A stretch of 64,000 nt of DNA from Leuconostoc rapi (GTDB taxonomy: Bacteria; Bacillota; Bacilli; Lactobacillales; Lactobacillaceae), in NCBI RefSeq assembly GCF_016908715.1, contig NZ_JAFBEK010000001.1, positions 372,001-436,000 of the forward strand. The letters are read 5' to 3'. Of this stretch, positions 1 to 8,301 are shown in pieces (position 1 is the first letter of the stretch; the number at the start of each line of letters is the position of its first letter). Both the position numbers and the translations under genes were made by a program. Below the pieces are notes generated by a model, which worked only from the letters and a program-made list of their open reading frames with translations, ran no database searches and had not been told where the DNA came from.

Positions 1-242
1 ATGATATGCGTCCAGTAGCATTAGCAGAAAAGGCAATGAAAGCGCTTGATATTACGCCAATTATTGAGCCCGTTCGTGGTGGTACCGATGGTTCAAAAAT
101 TACATTTTTGGGCTTACCAACACCCAACCTTTTTGCCGGTGGTGAGAACATGCATGGCCGTTTTGAATATGTGTCAACAACAGTCATGGCACAGGCTACA
201 GATACGATTTTGAAAATTATTGCTCTAGCACAAGAAAAATAA
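1..242 (+). CDS. pepT: Peptidase T (tripeptide aminopeptidase), C-terminal part
   Basis: The reading frame is open from the window edge (frame from base 3) to the TAA at 240-242, so only about 79 C-terminal residues are present. The block [20 protein letters not shown] followed by [13 protein letters not shown] is the hallmark C-terminal region of peptidase T, a zinc-dependent M20 peptidase that removes the N-terminal residue of tripeptides in the cytoplasm. The late histidine in ENMHGRFE is a known metal-site position of the family. The ATG at base 6 is internal and not a start. A terminator follows about 60 bp downstream, so pepT is probably the last gene of its transcript. Confidence 0.93.
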   Translation, partial: DMRPVALAEKAMKALDITPIIEPVRGGTDGSKITFLGLPTPNLFAGGENMHGRFEYVSTTVMAQATDTILKIIALAQEK

Positions 243-304
243 TCAAAAAACAAGCATTGATGATTTCAATTAAAAATATTGTTTTCTGAAAATATGAATG
301 TTGA

Positions 305-356
305 ACACAGTCGTCAGTTGTCCGAAATAAGTAGGCAACAAATGACTGTTTTTTTT
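305..356 (+). terminator. Rho-independent terminator of pepT
   Basis: An imperfect stem pairs CAGTC and GTTG with CAAC and GACTG around a loop near 325-333, and is followed directly by a run of eight T (349-356). Confidence 0.75.
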
Positions 357-424
357 GGTTTAAACTAAGTGACTAGAGAAATGTTGATGCAAGAGGTGAG
401 TGTTTAGCGCGGGTGCTGAAATTT

Positions 425-433
425 TGGTATAAT
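425..433 (+). promoter_or_regulatory. Extended -10 promoter for the ypmR operon
   Basis: TGGTATAAT is a perfect -10 hexamer with the TGn extension, 31 bp before the chosen start of the lipase gene. No good -35 hexamer is visible, which is usual for extended -10 promoters. Confidence 0.65.
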
Positions 434-464
434 AAAATGGATAATCATTTTTTTGGGGGGCGCG

Positions 465-1382
465 ATGCGAAAGAAAGTCATATTTTCTACTTTATTAATA
501 ATACTATCTTGCGTAGCCGTGATTGGCTGGCAGAAAAATAAACAAAATACTTTGCAGGTCGCAGGGCCTGAAAAAGCGGCTAAGTTAGCAAAGGTGAAGC
601 ATGTTAATTTTGTCGCGCTTGGTGACTCATTGACAGAAGGCGTTGGGGATGAGAAGCACGAACAGGGCTATTCCGGTCGTATTGCTAAAGAAATTGACAC
701 GAAATATGATATTAAAGTTTCAATGTCAAATTTCGGAAGATCTGGTGATCGGTCAGATCAAATACAAAAACGGTTACAAACACAACCTGATTTTCAACAC
801 GCAGTCGAACAAGCTGGCGCAATTATAGTCACTGTTGGTGGAAATGATTTACAGCAATCTCTACTAAAAAACATTTCGGCTAAAACGCCAACAGATTTGT
901 CAGCCGCTATTGCAACAGGACAAAAACAGTATGAAAATAAATTAGTGGATTTATTTAAAGTTATCAGAAGTCGGAATTCAGATGCGCCAATATTTATTTT
1001 TGGTAACTATAATCCGTTATTTGTTCATTTCCCAAAAAGAGAGGATCTGAATAAAGATGTTCAGTTATTTAATACTGTTAATCGTCGTGTGGCTGTAAAT
1101 GACAAAAATAGTTACTATGTCAGCTTATATCAGTTAACTTTTGGTCAATATAATAACAAAAAATTACGACAAACGTTAAATAAAAAAGTAAAACCTATTT
1201 CAAAAAAGACAGATGACAATGCAGAAATGACAGCGACTTTATTGGGAGAGACAACAGTCAAAAATAATTGGATTAGTGAGACAGATAATTATCATCCGAA
1301 TAACATTGGGTATAATTATATGACGACGCAATTATTTAATGTGATGAGAAAGGAGCAGAGTACATGGTTGAAGGCACATTAA
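465..1382 (+). CDS. SGNH/GDSL-family lipase or esterase (YpmR-like), membrane anchored
   Basis: 305 residues from the ATG at 465, preceded by GGGGGG-CG as ribosome binding site; an in-frame TTG at 453 lies within that site and is less likely. A hydrophobic N-terminal segment (about residues 5-21) anchors or exports the protein. The catalytic domain shows the GDSL block (LGDSLTEG, Ser55), the GGND block (about 130), and the C-terminal DNYH (Asp274, His277) that completes the SGNH triad. YpmR-type proteins are predicted extracytoplasmic esterases of unknown substrate. It overlaps the next gene (ypmS-like) by 19 bp, so the two are translationally linked, as in other Firmicutes. Confidence 0.85.
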   Translation: MRKKVIFSTLLIILSCVAVIGWQKNKQNTLQVAGPEKAAKLAKVKHVNFVALGDSLTEGVGDEKHEQGYSGRIAKEIDTKYDIKVSMSNFGRSGDRSDQIQKRLQTQPDFQHAVEQAGAIIVTVGGNDLQQSLLKNISAKTPTDLSAAIATGQKQYENKLVDLFKVIRSRNSDAPIFIFGNYNPLFVHFPKREDLNKDVQLFNTVNRRVAVNDKNSYYVSLYQLTFGQYNNKKLRQTLNKKVKPISKKTDDNAEMTATLLGETTVKNNWISETDNYHPNNIGYNYMTTQLFNVMRKEQSTWLKAH

Positions 1383-1975
1383 AAAGAAAGACAACTATAA
1401 AAAAAACAAAGTCCTCGTGGTTTTGGGCTTTTTGGGCGTTAGTTGGCGTTATTTTAGTGAGTTTATTTTTTCTATTTCACGCCGCTGCCCAACCTGTTGG
1501 TATAACAGATAACAAATCCAAAATTGCCAACACGGATGCGACTTTTGATGTCTCTTTGAATAAAAAGCAGGTCAATGCCTTAGTCGCCTACTATCTTAGT
1601 GATACAAATACAAGTGGCTACACGTTTCGTGTTGAAGACAGTATTATGATGTACGGTAGCGCTAAATTTTTGGGTGAAAACTTCAAGTTTGGTATGGCCT
1701 TAAAACCTGAAGTTACAAAGAACGGGAACATTATTTTGACTGCTCAAAAATTAGCAATTGGTAATTTGCCTCTGCCTATTCCGACAGTCATGCAGTATGT
1801 AAAATCAAGTTATAATGCACCAAAATTTGTTAAAATAAATCCAAATAAGAAACAAATATATGTTGACATGACAGAATTACCAGTAACACAAGGTATGTCA
1901 TTTCGTGCTAAAGTTATTGATATGAAAGCGGACAATTTTATTTTTGAAGGCGGGTTAGCGAATGGCAGAAAATAA
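1364..1975 (+). CDS. YpmS-family (DUF2140) membrane-anchored protein
   Basis: 203 residues with an AAAGGAG site 8 bp before the ATG. A lysine-rich N-terminus is followed by one membrane segment (about residues 19-40, rich in W, F, L and V), and the rest is a predicted extracytoplasmic beta-rich domain. Position, size and sequence fit the YpmS family, which is nearly always found after YpmR. Its function is not known; the tight overlap with the esterase upstream and the yozE-like gene downstream suggests a joint role at the cell surface. The assignment is by family resemblance and context. Confidence 0.8.
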   Translation: MVEGTLKRKTTIKKTKSSWFWAFWALVGVILVSLFFLFHAAAQPVGITDNKSKIANTDATFDVSLNKKQVNALVAYYLSDTNTSGYTFRVEDSIMMYGSAKFLGENFKFGMALKPEVTKNGNIILTAQKLAIGNLPLPIPTVMQYVKSSYNAPKFVKINPNKKQIYVDMTELPVTQGMSFRAKVIDMKADNFIFEGGLANGRK

Positions 1976-2195
1976 TCGTTCTTTTTATAATTGGTTAATG
2001 ACAAATCGCAATGCTGTCTCGGCAGATGAGATACAGCACTTTGCAAATAATGCGTTTTTGGATTTAACTTTTCCGAAACAGAGTACGGATTTTGATGACG
2101 TTTCAAAATATTTAGAAGAGAACACATCATATTTAATGAGCATGACAACGTTTGATAAAGCGTGGGACATGTATCAAGCAGCAATAACTAATTAA
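1962..2195 (+). CDS. YozE-family small protein (SAM-like fold)
   Basis: 77 residues, overlapping the end of the ypmS-like gene by 14 bp. FYNWLMTNR at the N-terminus and the FPKQSTDFDDVSKYLEEN block are typical of the YozE family, small cytoplasmic proteins with a sterile-alpha-motif-like helical fold and no established function. Translation is probably coupled to the gene before it. The gene ends 15 bp before the start region of rbgA, so this is one operon. Confidence 0.85.
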   Translation: MAENNRSFYNWLMTNRNAVSADEIQHFANNAFLDLTFPKQSTDFDDVSKYLEENTSYLMSMTTFDKAWDMYQAAITN

Positions 2196-2210
2196 GATAA
2201 GGAAACGCGT

Positions 2211-3104
2211 GTGACTAATGTAATTAGGTGCATACGTATATATGACACAATGGCACAAATTATTCAATGGTTCCCTGGTCACATGGCCAAAGCTTTTCGC
2301 TTAATGCGAGAAAATTTAAAATTAGTTGATGTTATTTTTGAGTTAGTTGACGCGCGCATTCCAGAAAGCTCACGCAATCCGGAAGTCAATAAATTGATTG
2401 GCTCAAAACCACGTCTATTAATTATGACAAAAGCTGATTTGGCGGACCCTGAACAAATTCGAGCGTGGAAAGCGCACTTTGAAGCAGAGGGACATACCGT
2501 TTTAGTATTGGATACACGGGATCCTCGAACACCACAATTAGTGACGAAGGCAGCAAGGCGAGCTGTTGCATCAAAAAAAGCAGCGCAGTTGGCTCGAGGA
2601 ATTCAGGATCAACCAATTCGGGCGATGATTACTGGTATTCCCAATGTTGGGAAATCTACTTTATTAAATCATTTGGTCATGAAAAATGTCGCACCAACGG
2701 CAGACCGCCCAGGTGTCACGAAGAAAGTCGCTTGGCTCAAAACACCTACAAAACTTGAATTATTAGATTCACCAGGGGTGCTTTGGCCTAAATTTGAAGA
2801 CCAAGTTATTGGTATGAAATTAGCACTGACTGGTGCTGTCAAAGATACTATTTTTGCTAAAGATGATGCGGCATTATTTTTGATTGCCTTTTTTCAACAA
2901 TATCGTCCTGAGGCAATTATTGAACGTTACCATTTAACAAACGATGTATTTGATCAAGACAATGTTCAGGTATTACTTGAAATTACAAGTAAACTTGGTT
3001 TCAAAGATGATTATGAAAAGGCGAGTGAACGATTACTCAATGATTTACGTAAAGGTAAATTAGGAACGTTTACATTAGATTTAATTACCCAGACAAATGA
3101 CTGA
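2211..3104 (+). CDS. rbgA: Ribosome biogenesis GTPase RbgA (YlqF)
   Basis: A circularly permuted GTPase needed for late assembly of the 50S subunit. The permuted motif order is visible: G4 (TKAD, after RLLIM) precedes G1 (GIPNVGKST) and G3 (DSPG), and the N-terminal IQWFPGHMAKA is diagnostic. Two starts are possible. GTG at 2211 has a good AAGGA site 7 bp upstream (297 residues). ATG at 2250 gives the family-typical N-terminus but has no clear ribosome binding site (284 residues). I list the longer form because of the binding site. It overlaps rnhB by 8 bp, a common Firmicutes arrangement. Confidence 0.95.
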   Translation: MTNVIRCIRIYDTMAQIIQWFPGHMAKAFRLMRENLKLVDVIFELVDARIPESSRNPEVNKLIGSKPRLLIMTKADLADPEQIRAWKAHFEAEGHTVLVLDTRDPRTPQLVTKAARRAVASKKAAQLARGIQDQPIRAMITGIPNVGKSTLLNHLVMKNVAPTADRPGVTKKVAWLKTPTKLELLDSPGVLWPKFEDQVIGMKLALTGAVKDTIFAKDDAALFLIAFFQQYRPEAIIERYHLTNDVFDQDNVQVLLEITSKLGFKDDYEKASERLLNDLRKGKLGTFTLDLITQTND

Positions 3105-3861
3105 TACAATTTTAAAAATTAAAGCTGAATTAAAAATGATTACGGATCCGACGGATAATCGCATAGTGCAATGGCGATCTGATACGCGAGCGGGCGTGAA
3201 ATCTGCGGTAAAATCTTGGGATAGACAGCATGAGAAAAACATTGCACAAGAACGGGCATTTCAAGGACGCTTTGCTTTTGAACACCATTATTGGGATCAG
3301 GGCGTGCCCTACGTCGCTGGTGTTGATGAAGTTGGACGTGGACCGCTTGCAGGTCCTGTCATCGCTGCTGCAGTCATTTTGCCGCATGATTTTAATGTTG
3401 TTGAGGTTATTGACTCGAAACAGTTGTCGGCTGACAAACGTGATATACTATATGACTTGATCATAGCACAGGCTGTGTCGATTGGTTTTGGTATTGTTGA
3501 CGCACAAATAATCGATGACATTAATATCTATCAAGCCGCACGATTGGCAATGACAAAGGCAGTTCAAAACTTAGCACCGGCACCTGATGTCTTATTAATT
3601 GATGCGATGACGTTAGATTTGCCTATAGTACAAGAGTCTCTGATAAAAGGTGATGCACTTAGTAATTCAATTGGTGCAGCTAGTATCGTGGCTAAAGTCA
3701 CGCGTGATCGTATCATGTCAGATTATGATGAAATTTATCCGGGCTATGGTTTTGCTAAACATGCCGGATATGGGACAAAAGAGCACCTAGATCAAATAAA
3801 AAAACTAGGTATTACACCAATTCACCGCCGGTCATTTGGACCAGTGCGCGATCAATTATGA
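3097..3861 (+). CDS. rnhB: Ribonuclease HII
   Basis: 254 residues. Cuts the RNA strand of RNA/DNA hybrids and removes single ribonucleotides misincorporated into DNA. The catalytic signature GVDEVGRGPLAGPV is clear (Asp77, Glu78), with later acidic residues in LLIDAMTLDLP and the conserved KGDALSNSIGAASIVAKVTRD block. The first 70 residues form the N-terminal extension usual in Firmicutes RNase HII. Its start lies inside the end of rbgA, and it is the last gene of the operon, with a terminator 5 bp after the stop. Confidence 0.95.
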   Translation: MTDTILKIKAELKMITDPTDNRIVQWRSDTRAGVKSAVKSWDRQHEKNIAQERAFQGRFAFEHHYWDQGVPYVAGVDEVGRGPLAGPVIAAAVILPHDFNVVEVIDSKQLSADKRDILYDLIIAQAVSIGFGIVDAQIIDDINIYQAARLAMTKAVQNLAPAPDVLLIDAMTLDLPIVQESLIKGDALSNSIGAASIVAKVTRDRIMSDYDEIYPGYGFAKHAGYGTKEHLDQIKKLGITPIHRRSFGPVRDQL

Positions 3862-3865
3862 GCAT

Positions 3866-3902
3866 TTAGCATGTCGATTTTGCATGTTAACTGTTTTTTT
3901 TG
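3866..3902 (+). terminator. Terminator after rnhB
   Basis: TTAGCATG pairs with CATGTTAA (one G-T pair) and is followed by C and a run of eight or nine T. It separates the rnhB operon from the convergent regulator gene. Confidence 0.75.
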
Positions 3903-4547
3903 TCAAAGAATCGTAATTTCCCGTTTGTGAATGGTAATCGTACCATTACGTGCTAATTTATTAAATAAACGACTTAAAGTTTCTGGCGCAATATGTAGTG
4001 ATGCAGCCAATTCTTTTTTAGTGAGCGCCAATTTAAATGTGTTATTCATTTGTATATCAGCTATTTCATGAAGATATTTAATTAAGCGTTCATCTGCACT
4101 TTGTAAGGATAGACTGATTTGACGCTGTTCAAGGTCAGTTAATCGTGTGCCATATGTATTTAACATTTTCAGTGCTAGGCTAGGATTCGCATGTAGCAAA
4201 TTTTGAAAATCTGATCGACGGATCGTACATACCTTAGCATCTGTCTTGGCACGTGCAAAATGATGGTGCATCGCATCAGTGAATAGAGAAGCTTCAGCGT
4301 CAACTTGGTGGCTATGTAGAGAATATAAGAGTAGTTCTTGCCCGTTATCATTGATGTTTAATACATCAATTTGGCCAGTATCAACAATAATTAATGCGGA
4401 TAAATCGTCATCTGGTTTGTAAATATAACTACCAGCAGAATAAGTTTTTTGGTGCGTTGAAATGACGACCAATTGGTCAATAATATCGTTAGATAATTGT
4501 GCAAAAATAGGGGTGGCTTTAAGGCAGGCAAAGGCAGAATGTGACAT
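3903..4547 (-). CDS. flp: Crp/Fnr-family transcription regulator, FLP-like redox sensor
   Basis: 214 residues: an N-terminal cyclic-nucleotide-binding-like beta barrel (about 15-125), a dimer helix, and a C-terminal winged helix with LHIAPETLSRLFNKLARNG as recognition region. The protein contains only two cysteines, Cys8 and Cys107. FLP of Lactobacillus casei has a similarly spaced pair (as I recall, Cys5 and Cys102) that forms a reversible disulfide and controls DNA binding, so a thiol-disulfide switch rather than an iron-sulfur cluster is likely here. It is divergent from NADH oxidase, and a perfect FNR-type box lies just upstream of its own ribosome binding site, implying autoregulation. 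The symbol flp is a family-level assignment. Confidence 0.8.
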   Translation of the reverse strand: MSHSAFACLKATPIFAQLSNDIIDQLVVISTHQKTYSAGSYIYKPDDDLSALIIVDTGQIDVLNINDNGQELLLYSLHSHQVDAEASLFTDAMHHHFARAKTDAKVCTIRRSDFQNLLHANPSLALKMLNTYGTRLTDLEQRQISLSLQSADERLIKYLHEIADIQMNNTFKLALTKKELAASLHIAPETLSRLFNKLARNGTITIHKREITIL

Positions 4548-4560
4548 TTTTCACTCTTTC

Positions 4561-4574
4561 TTGATATAGATCAA
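4561..4574. promoter_or_regulatory. Perfect FNR/FLP-type operator
   Basis: TTGAT-ATAG-ATCAA is an exact match to the FNR consensus TTGAT-N4-ATCAA. It lies 14 bp from the flp start, next to its ribosome binding site, and about 41.5 bp upstream of the estimated start point of nox transcription. Confidence 0.8.
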
Positions 4575-4596
4575 TTTTTTATTTGTGAATTAATTA

Positions 4597-4602
4597 TACA
4601 AT
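4597..4602 (+). promoter_or_regulatory. Probable -10 of the nox promoter
   Basis: TACAAT lies 41 bp before the nox start codon. A proper -35 hexamer is missing; the FNR-type box occupies that place, as in activator-dependent promoters. TATACA shifted by two bases is an alternative. Confidence 0.45.
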
Positions 4603-4642
4603 AAAAGTAACAAAAGAAGCTAACTGTTTTGGAGGATAAACT

Positions 4643-5986
4643 ATGAAAGTTATAATTATTGGTGCAACTCATGCTGGCACTGCGACAATTAAGTCAATAA
4701 CAAAACGACATCCAAAGGCTGTGGTAGACGTTTATGAGAAAAATGATAATGTTTCGTTTTTGTCATGTGGTATTGCTTTGACAGTACAGGGAGAAGTTAA
4801 AAATATTGAGGATTTGTTCTATTCATCACCTGAAATTTTAGAAGAAGCAGGTGCCAATATTCACATGAAACATGAGGTCACACATGTTGATACAATTAAT
4901 AAAACTGTGACCATTTTAAATTTGACGACGCATGAGACAACGATTGAGGCCTATGACAAGTTGGTTGCGACCACTGGTTCGTGGCCAGTTGTACCACCAA
5001 TACCAGGTATTGAGGACGATCGTGTCGTATTATCGAAAAATTATACGCATGCACAAGAGTTGATACGCTATGCAAATGACGATAAAATCAAGCGTGTTGT
5101 TATTATTGGGGGCGGTTATATAGGCACAGAATTGGTTGAGGCTTTTAATGTTAAAGGTCGTCAAGTGACATTAATCGATAACCAGCCAACTGTTTTGAAT
5201 CGTTATTTTGATGCTGAATTCACTAAAAATGTTGCTGACATGTTTGTAAGCCATGGTGTTGCCGTTGAGACAGGTAAAACAGTGCGAGCTTTTGAAAGTC
5301 AAGAAGATGACGTTATTATAAAAACGGATGCAGGAAATTTTTCCGCTGATTTGGTAGTCATGTCTGTTGGATTCAGGCCAGCAACACAATTATTTAAAGA
5401 CCAACTTGAAATGACTAAAAATGGGGCGTTAATTATTAATGATTATATGCAAACGAGTAATCCCGATGTTTTTGCTGCAGGAGACTCAGTTGCTGTTCAC
5501 TATAACCCAACAGGAGAAAATGCTTACATTCCTTTGGCAACAAATGCTGTACGTCAAGGGACACTGATTGGTTATAATTTAACAACACCAACGGTTAAAT
5601 ACATGGGAACGCAATCAACATCTGGTTTAAAATTATACGATTTAAATATGGCTTCTTCTGGTTTGACCAGTGCGCATGCTGCAGAGCTTGGGCTCGATTA
5701 TGATAGTTTGACAATGACAGATAACTTCCGTCCTGAATTTATGTCGTCTACTGAGCCTGTATTAATGACGATTACATGGGAACGCGGGTCACAGCGCATT
5801 TTGGGGGTTCAACTTCAAAGTAAATATGATATTTCACAATCAGCGAATACAGCGTCCGTGGCGATTCAGAACAGAATGACTTTGACAGATCTTGCTTTCG
5901 TCGATATGTTATTCCAACCTTGGTTTGATCGACCATTTAATTACTTAAATCTCTTAGCACAAGCTGCTTTAGACAAAGAGTCATAA
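4643..5986 (+). CDS. nox: NADH oxidase, water-forming (Nox)
   Basis: 447 residues. A flavoprotein that reduces O2 to water with NADH, giving heterofermenters an alternative to ethanol formation for NAD+ recycling. N-terminal FAD-binding motif (VIIIGATHAGTAT), single redox-active Cys42 in SFLSCGIAL, a second nucleotide-binding motif near 153 (VVIIGGGYIGTELVE), and the FAD-contacting VFAAGDSVAVH block. The C-terminal dimer domain ends in DMLFQPWFDRPFNYLN, typical of LAB Nox. CoA-disulfide reductases share the fold, but the sequence is much closer to LAB Nox. GGAGG precedes the ATG. The divergent FLP regulator and its box suggest oxygen-dependent control. Confidence 0.93.
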   Translation: MKVIIIGATHAGTATIKSITKRHPKAVVDVYEKNDNVSFLSCGIALTVQGEVKNIEDLFYSSPEILEEAGANIHMKHEVTHVDTINKTVTILNLTTHETTIEAYDKLVATTGSWPVVPPIPGIEDDRVVLSKNYTHAQELIRYANDDKIKRVVIIGGGYIGTELVEAFNVKGRQVTLIDNQPTVLNRYFDAEFTKNVADMFVSHGVAVETGKTVRAFESQEDDVIIKTDAGNFSADLVVMSVGFRPATQLFKDQLEMTKNGALIINDYMQTSNPDVFAAGDSVAVHYNPTGENAYIPLATNAVRQGTLIGYNLTTPTVKYMGTQSTSGLKLYDLNMASSGLTSAHAAELGLDYDSLTMTDNFRPEFMSSTEPVLMTITWERGSQRILGVQLQSKYDISQSANTASVAIQNRMTLTDLAFVDMLFQPWFDRPFNYLNLLAQAALDKES

Positions 5987-5993
5987 CCAAATG

Positions 5994-6032
5994 AAAAAAG
6001 CCCTCTTCAAATTTTGAAGGGGGAACTTTTTT
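5994..6032. terminator. Bidirectional terminator between nox and yqgV
   Basis: CCCTCTTCAAA pairs with TTTGAAGGGGG; A-rich on the left and T-rich on the right, so it can serve both convergent genes. Confidence 0.8.
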
Positions 6033-6082
6033 ATTTGGTAACATAGTTAATTTGTTATATGTGCTGTTGAAACGCTATTTGA

Positions 6083-6385
6083 TTAAAGGTACTTATCTGT
6101 TTTTTGAGCAATAGTTAATACATCACCATTCGGTACCATATTAATTTTGGTGTAGACCATAACTGGTATATCAGTTATTTCTGCTGCTACTAAAGGCAAT
6201 GCCTTTAAAACAGCCATTAATTGATCATAATCACCTTCAAGTGTTGATTCAAAAGCACCAACTTGATACGTTACACCTGATGATTCGATATAAGCGATGA
6301 CATGATCGACAATACGGATGATGTCATCTTTGTCTGCTGTCATTGGTAGCACTTGGACAGCAATACTTGCATTAATTTTAGTCAT
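6083..6385 (-). CDS. MTH1187/YqgV-family thiamine-binding-like protein
   Basis: 100 residues. IAVQVLPM near the start, a helix, and the closing VPNGDVLTIAQKTDKY segment match the MTH1187/YqgV family: small ferredoxin-like-fold proteins related to the thiamine-binding domains of YkoF. Some members bind thiamine or hydroxymethylpyrimidine, but the physiological role is not settled. AAAGG precedes the ATG by 8 bp. It stands alone, convergent with nox. A link to the TPP-controlled salvage operon at 54.7 kb is possible but not shown by the sequence. Confidence 0.75.
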   Translation of the reverse strand: MTKINASIAVQVLPMTADKDDIIRIVDHVIAYIESSGVTYQVGAFESTLEGDYDQLMAVLKALPLVAAEITDIPVMVYTKINMVPNGDVLTIAQKTDKYL

Positions 6386-6771
6386 TAAGGAGCCTTTGCT
6401 TTCATTTGAATAAAAATATTGAGTTATTAACTCATTTTTTGAATGTTATAGGTGCGCGTGTGTATTATCGGAAAATAAAGGTGTTAAAGAAAAGTCATTA
6501 TGTTTCAAAAAATGGTTACACGAAGCCGAATCAGATGTAGGTTTGATACGCTCTCAGTTTAGCACAATAAAAATCAGCATGCAAATTGTGTCAGTCTGGT
6601 TTATTTGGAACAGAACAAAGTTGGGTTATGCTGTTAAACCAGTATATTTAAATAATTACTGTGATCCTCGGGCTGAGCGGTTTAATATTAAGCTTGTGCT
6701 TATTTCCAAATTAGGTTACGTCAATTGTGCAATCAATAGGTGACATGTGTGCAAATAATTGGTATTCTTAT
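6386..6771. other. Intergenic region without a recognisable gene
   Basis: About 390 bp between yqgV and the esterase promoter. Short open frames exist (one of 66 codons from 6543) but have no ribosome binding site and no family resemblance. I see no RNA gene or repeat. Confidence 0.6.
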
Positions 6772-6813
6772 TATAATGTTAGAAATTATCCTAATTAAAT
6801 TAGGGTAATTTTT
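6772..6813 (+). promoter_or_regulatory. -10 box followed by a hairpin in the esterase leader
   Basis: TATAAT at 6772-6777 is followed within 7 bp by an inverted repeat (arms 6784-6795 and 6799-6810, centred on TTAAA, one G-T pair) ending in five T. It could be an attenuator or an operator; no ligand-binding RNA is recognised. Confidence 0.4.
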
Positions 6814-6863
6814 GATAAAATTTGTTTTTACTTGTGAGACTGGATCAATAATAGGAGGCTGTG

Positions 6864-7877
6864 GTGCTTAGAAAATTAAGACGTTTATTAGGCTACGTGT
6901 TTGCCTTTATGATAACAATGCTAATCTTAGTCATTTTAGCAGCTATTATTTCTCCGTGGCCCAGTGCCTATATCATAGGAAGAATGTTTGATGGTCCAGT
7001 GAAAATGACCGATAAACCAACTTATAAAATCGCAAATAAGCAAGTTAACGTGCAGAAAGATTTACGCTACTATTCTGCAAAAAAAAAGAATACTTTAGAC
7101 ATATATACACCTAAAAATGGCAAAAAACCTATGACAACGTTAATTTGGATGCACGGTGGTGGTTATGTTGGTGGTGACAAAATTGGCGTTAAAGAGTTTG
7201 CGACAAAATTAGTTCATGACACACATATTGCTGTTGTAAGCGTTAACTATCAAACAGCGCCGGCAGCTATTTATCCAAGTCAAGTCTACCAGTTGAATGA
7301 TGCTGTGCGCTATTTAAAAAGACAGTCATATGCAAACAATACATTAAATTTCTCACGTGTATTGTTTGGTGGTGATTCAGCAGGTGCACAAATTGCTTTA
7401 CAATATGTTAACGTCCAAACAAATCCAAATTATGCACGGGACATGTCTTTACCAGCTGAACTGTCCACGAGTAATATTAAGGGCGCTATTTCTTATTGCG
7501 GTCCCCTCGATTTACAGCAGGTTACGCAACAAAAAACGAAATCGTTAGCCATGAAGTGGTTTATTAACACAGTTGCTTGGAGTGAATTAGGACACAGAAA
7601 TTGGCAGAATTCTGCTGAATTAAAGCAAGCCTCACTTGTGGGTCACTTGACTAACAAATTTCCACCAACTTATGTGACAGATGGTAATGCTTACTCTTTT
7701 CAAGAACAAGGCATAGCATTTAAAAATCGACTACAAAATTTAAAGGTTCCTGTCACAAGTCTATTTTTTAAAGATTCTCGCCAAGAGGTTACGCATGAAT
7801 ACCAATTTAATTATCAGACTGCGCAAGCGAAAATTTGCTATGAGGGCACACGTCAATTTATTTTAAAAAATAAGTAA
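6864..7877 (+). CDS. Alpha/beta hydrolase, hormone-sensitive-lipase-type esterase
   Basis: About 337 residues. AGGAGG at 6853-6858 favours the GTG at 6864 over the adjacent GTG at 6861. A basic N-terminus and one membrane segment (about residues 10-36) anchor it to the membrane. The oxyanion motif HGGGY (about 98-102) and nucleophile elbow GGDSAG (Ser near 172) are typical of HSL/BD-FAE-type carboxylesterases; EVTHEYQF near 312 supplies the histidine. The substrate is unknown; short-chain esters or acetylated cell-surface sugars are possible. It has its own promoter region. Confidence 0.8.
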   Translation: MLRKLRRLLGYVFAFMITMLILVILAAIISPWPSAYIIGRMFDGPVKMTDKPTYKIANKQVNVQKDLRYYSAKKKNTLDIYTPKNGKKPMTTLIWMHGGGYVGGDKIGVKEFATKLVHDTHIAVVSVNYQTAPAAIYPSQVYQLNDAVRYLKRQSYANNTLNFSRVLFGGDSAGAQIALQYVNVQTNPNYARDMSLPAELSTSNIKGAISYCGPLDLQQVTQQKTKSLAMKWFINTVAWSELGHRNWQNSAELKQASLVGHLTNKFPPTYVTDGNAYSFQEQGIAFKNRLQNLKVPVTSLFFKDSRQEVTHEYQFNYQTAQAKICYEGTRQFILKNK

Positions 7878-8245
7878 ATAACGTAGAAAATGAGTAAGTG
7901 CTTTTTGAAAAATGATAATAAATTAAAAAACATTAAAAAATAATGATTTAATTGCTGCCGGGTCAGGTAACTGAGATAATGAAAGTGTGATGACAAATTG
8001 TTGGGAACCAATATCGAGATATTTTAGAGCACAACGATACTAAACTACGATTAGCGGAATTTGTTTGACACAGATTATCGACCAATCGTTATAACCAAGT
8101 GTTATGTTGATATACAGAATTTACTGCTCAGAAAAATATGAAATGGGTATTCAATGAAAAAAATATGTTGAGTGTTAATATCAATTGTGAATTTAGTTAT
8201 AAAGATTAGTGCGCAGAATAATCGTTAAACGCGTGATAATTTCAT
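7878..8245. other. Intergenic region upstream of the cfa promoter
   Basis: About 370 AT-rich bases without a credible coding frame, strong hairpin or known RNA motif. No rho-independent terminator is obvious after the esterase. Confidence 0.6.
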
Positions 8246-8274
8246 TTGACTTTTATGGTTTGTTTTTCTACAAT
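8246..8274 (+). promoter_or_regulatory. Sigma-A promoter of cfa
   Basis: TTGACT, 17-bp spacer, TACAAT, ending 27 bp before the cfa start. Its position rules out the longer open frame that begins at 8209. Confidence 0.85.
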
Positions 8275-8301
8275 GCTTTATATAGTATAAAGGGGAAAAA
8301 C

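Noticed and set aside
1810-2184. 124-codon minus-strand frame opposite the ypmS/yozE-like genes
   Set aside because: A shadow of the real plus-strand genes, with no ribosome binding site or homology.
6543-6743. 66-codon open frame between yqgV and the esterase
   Set aside because: No ribosome binding site, no family resemblance, and a composition like noncoding DNA.
8209-8301. N-terminal extension of cfa
   Set aside because: The consensus promoter at 8246-8274 lies inside it, and the ATG at 8302 has its own ribosome binding site and the normal family N-terminus.
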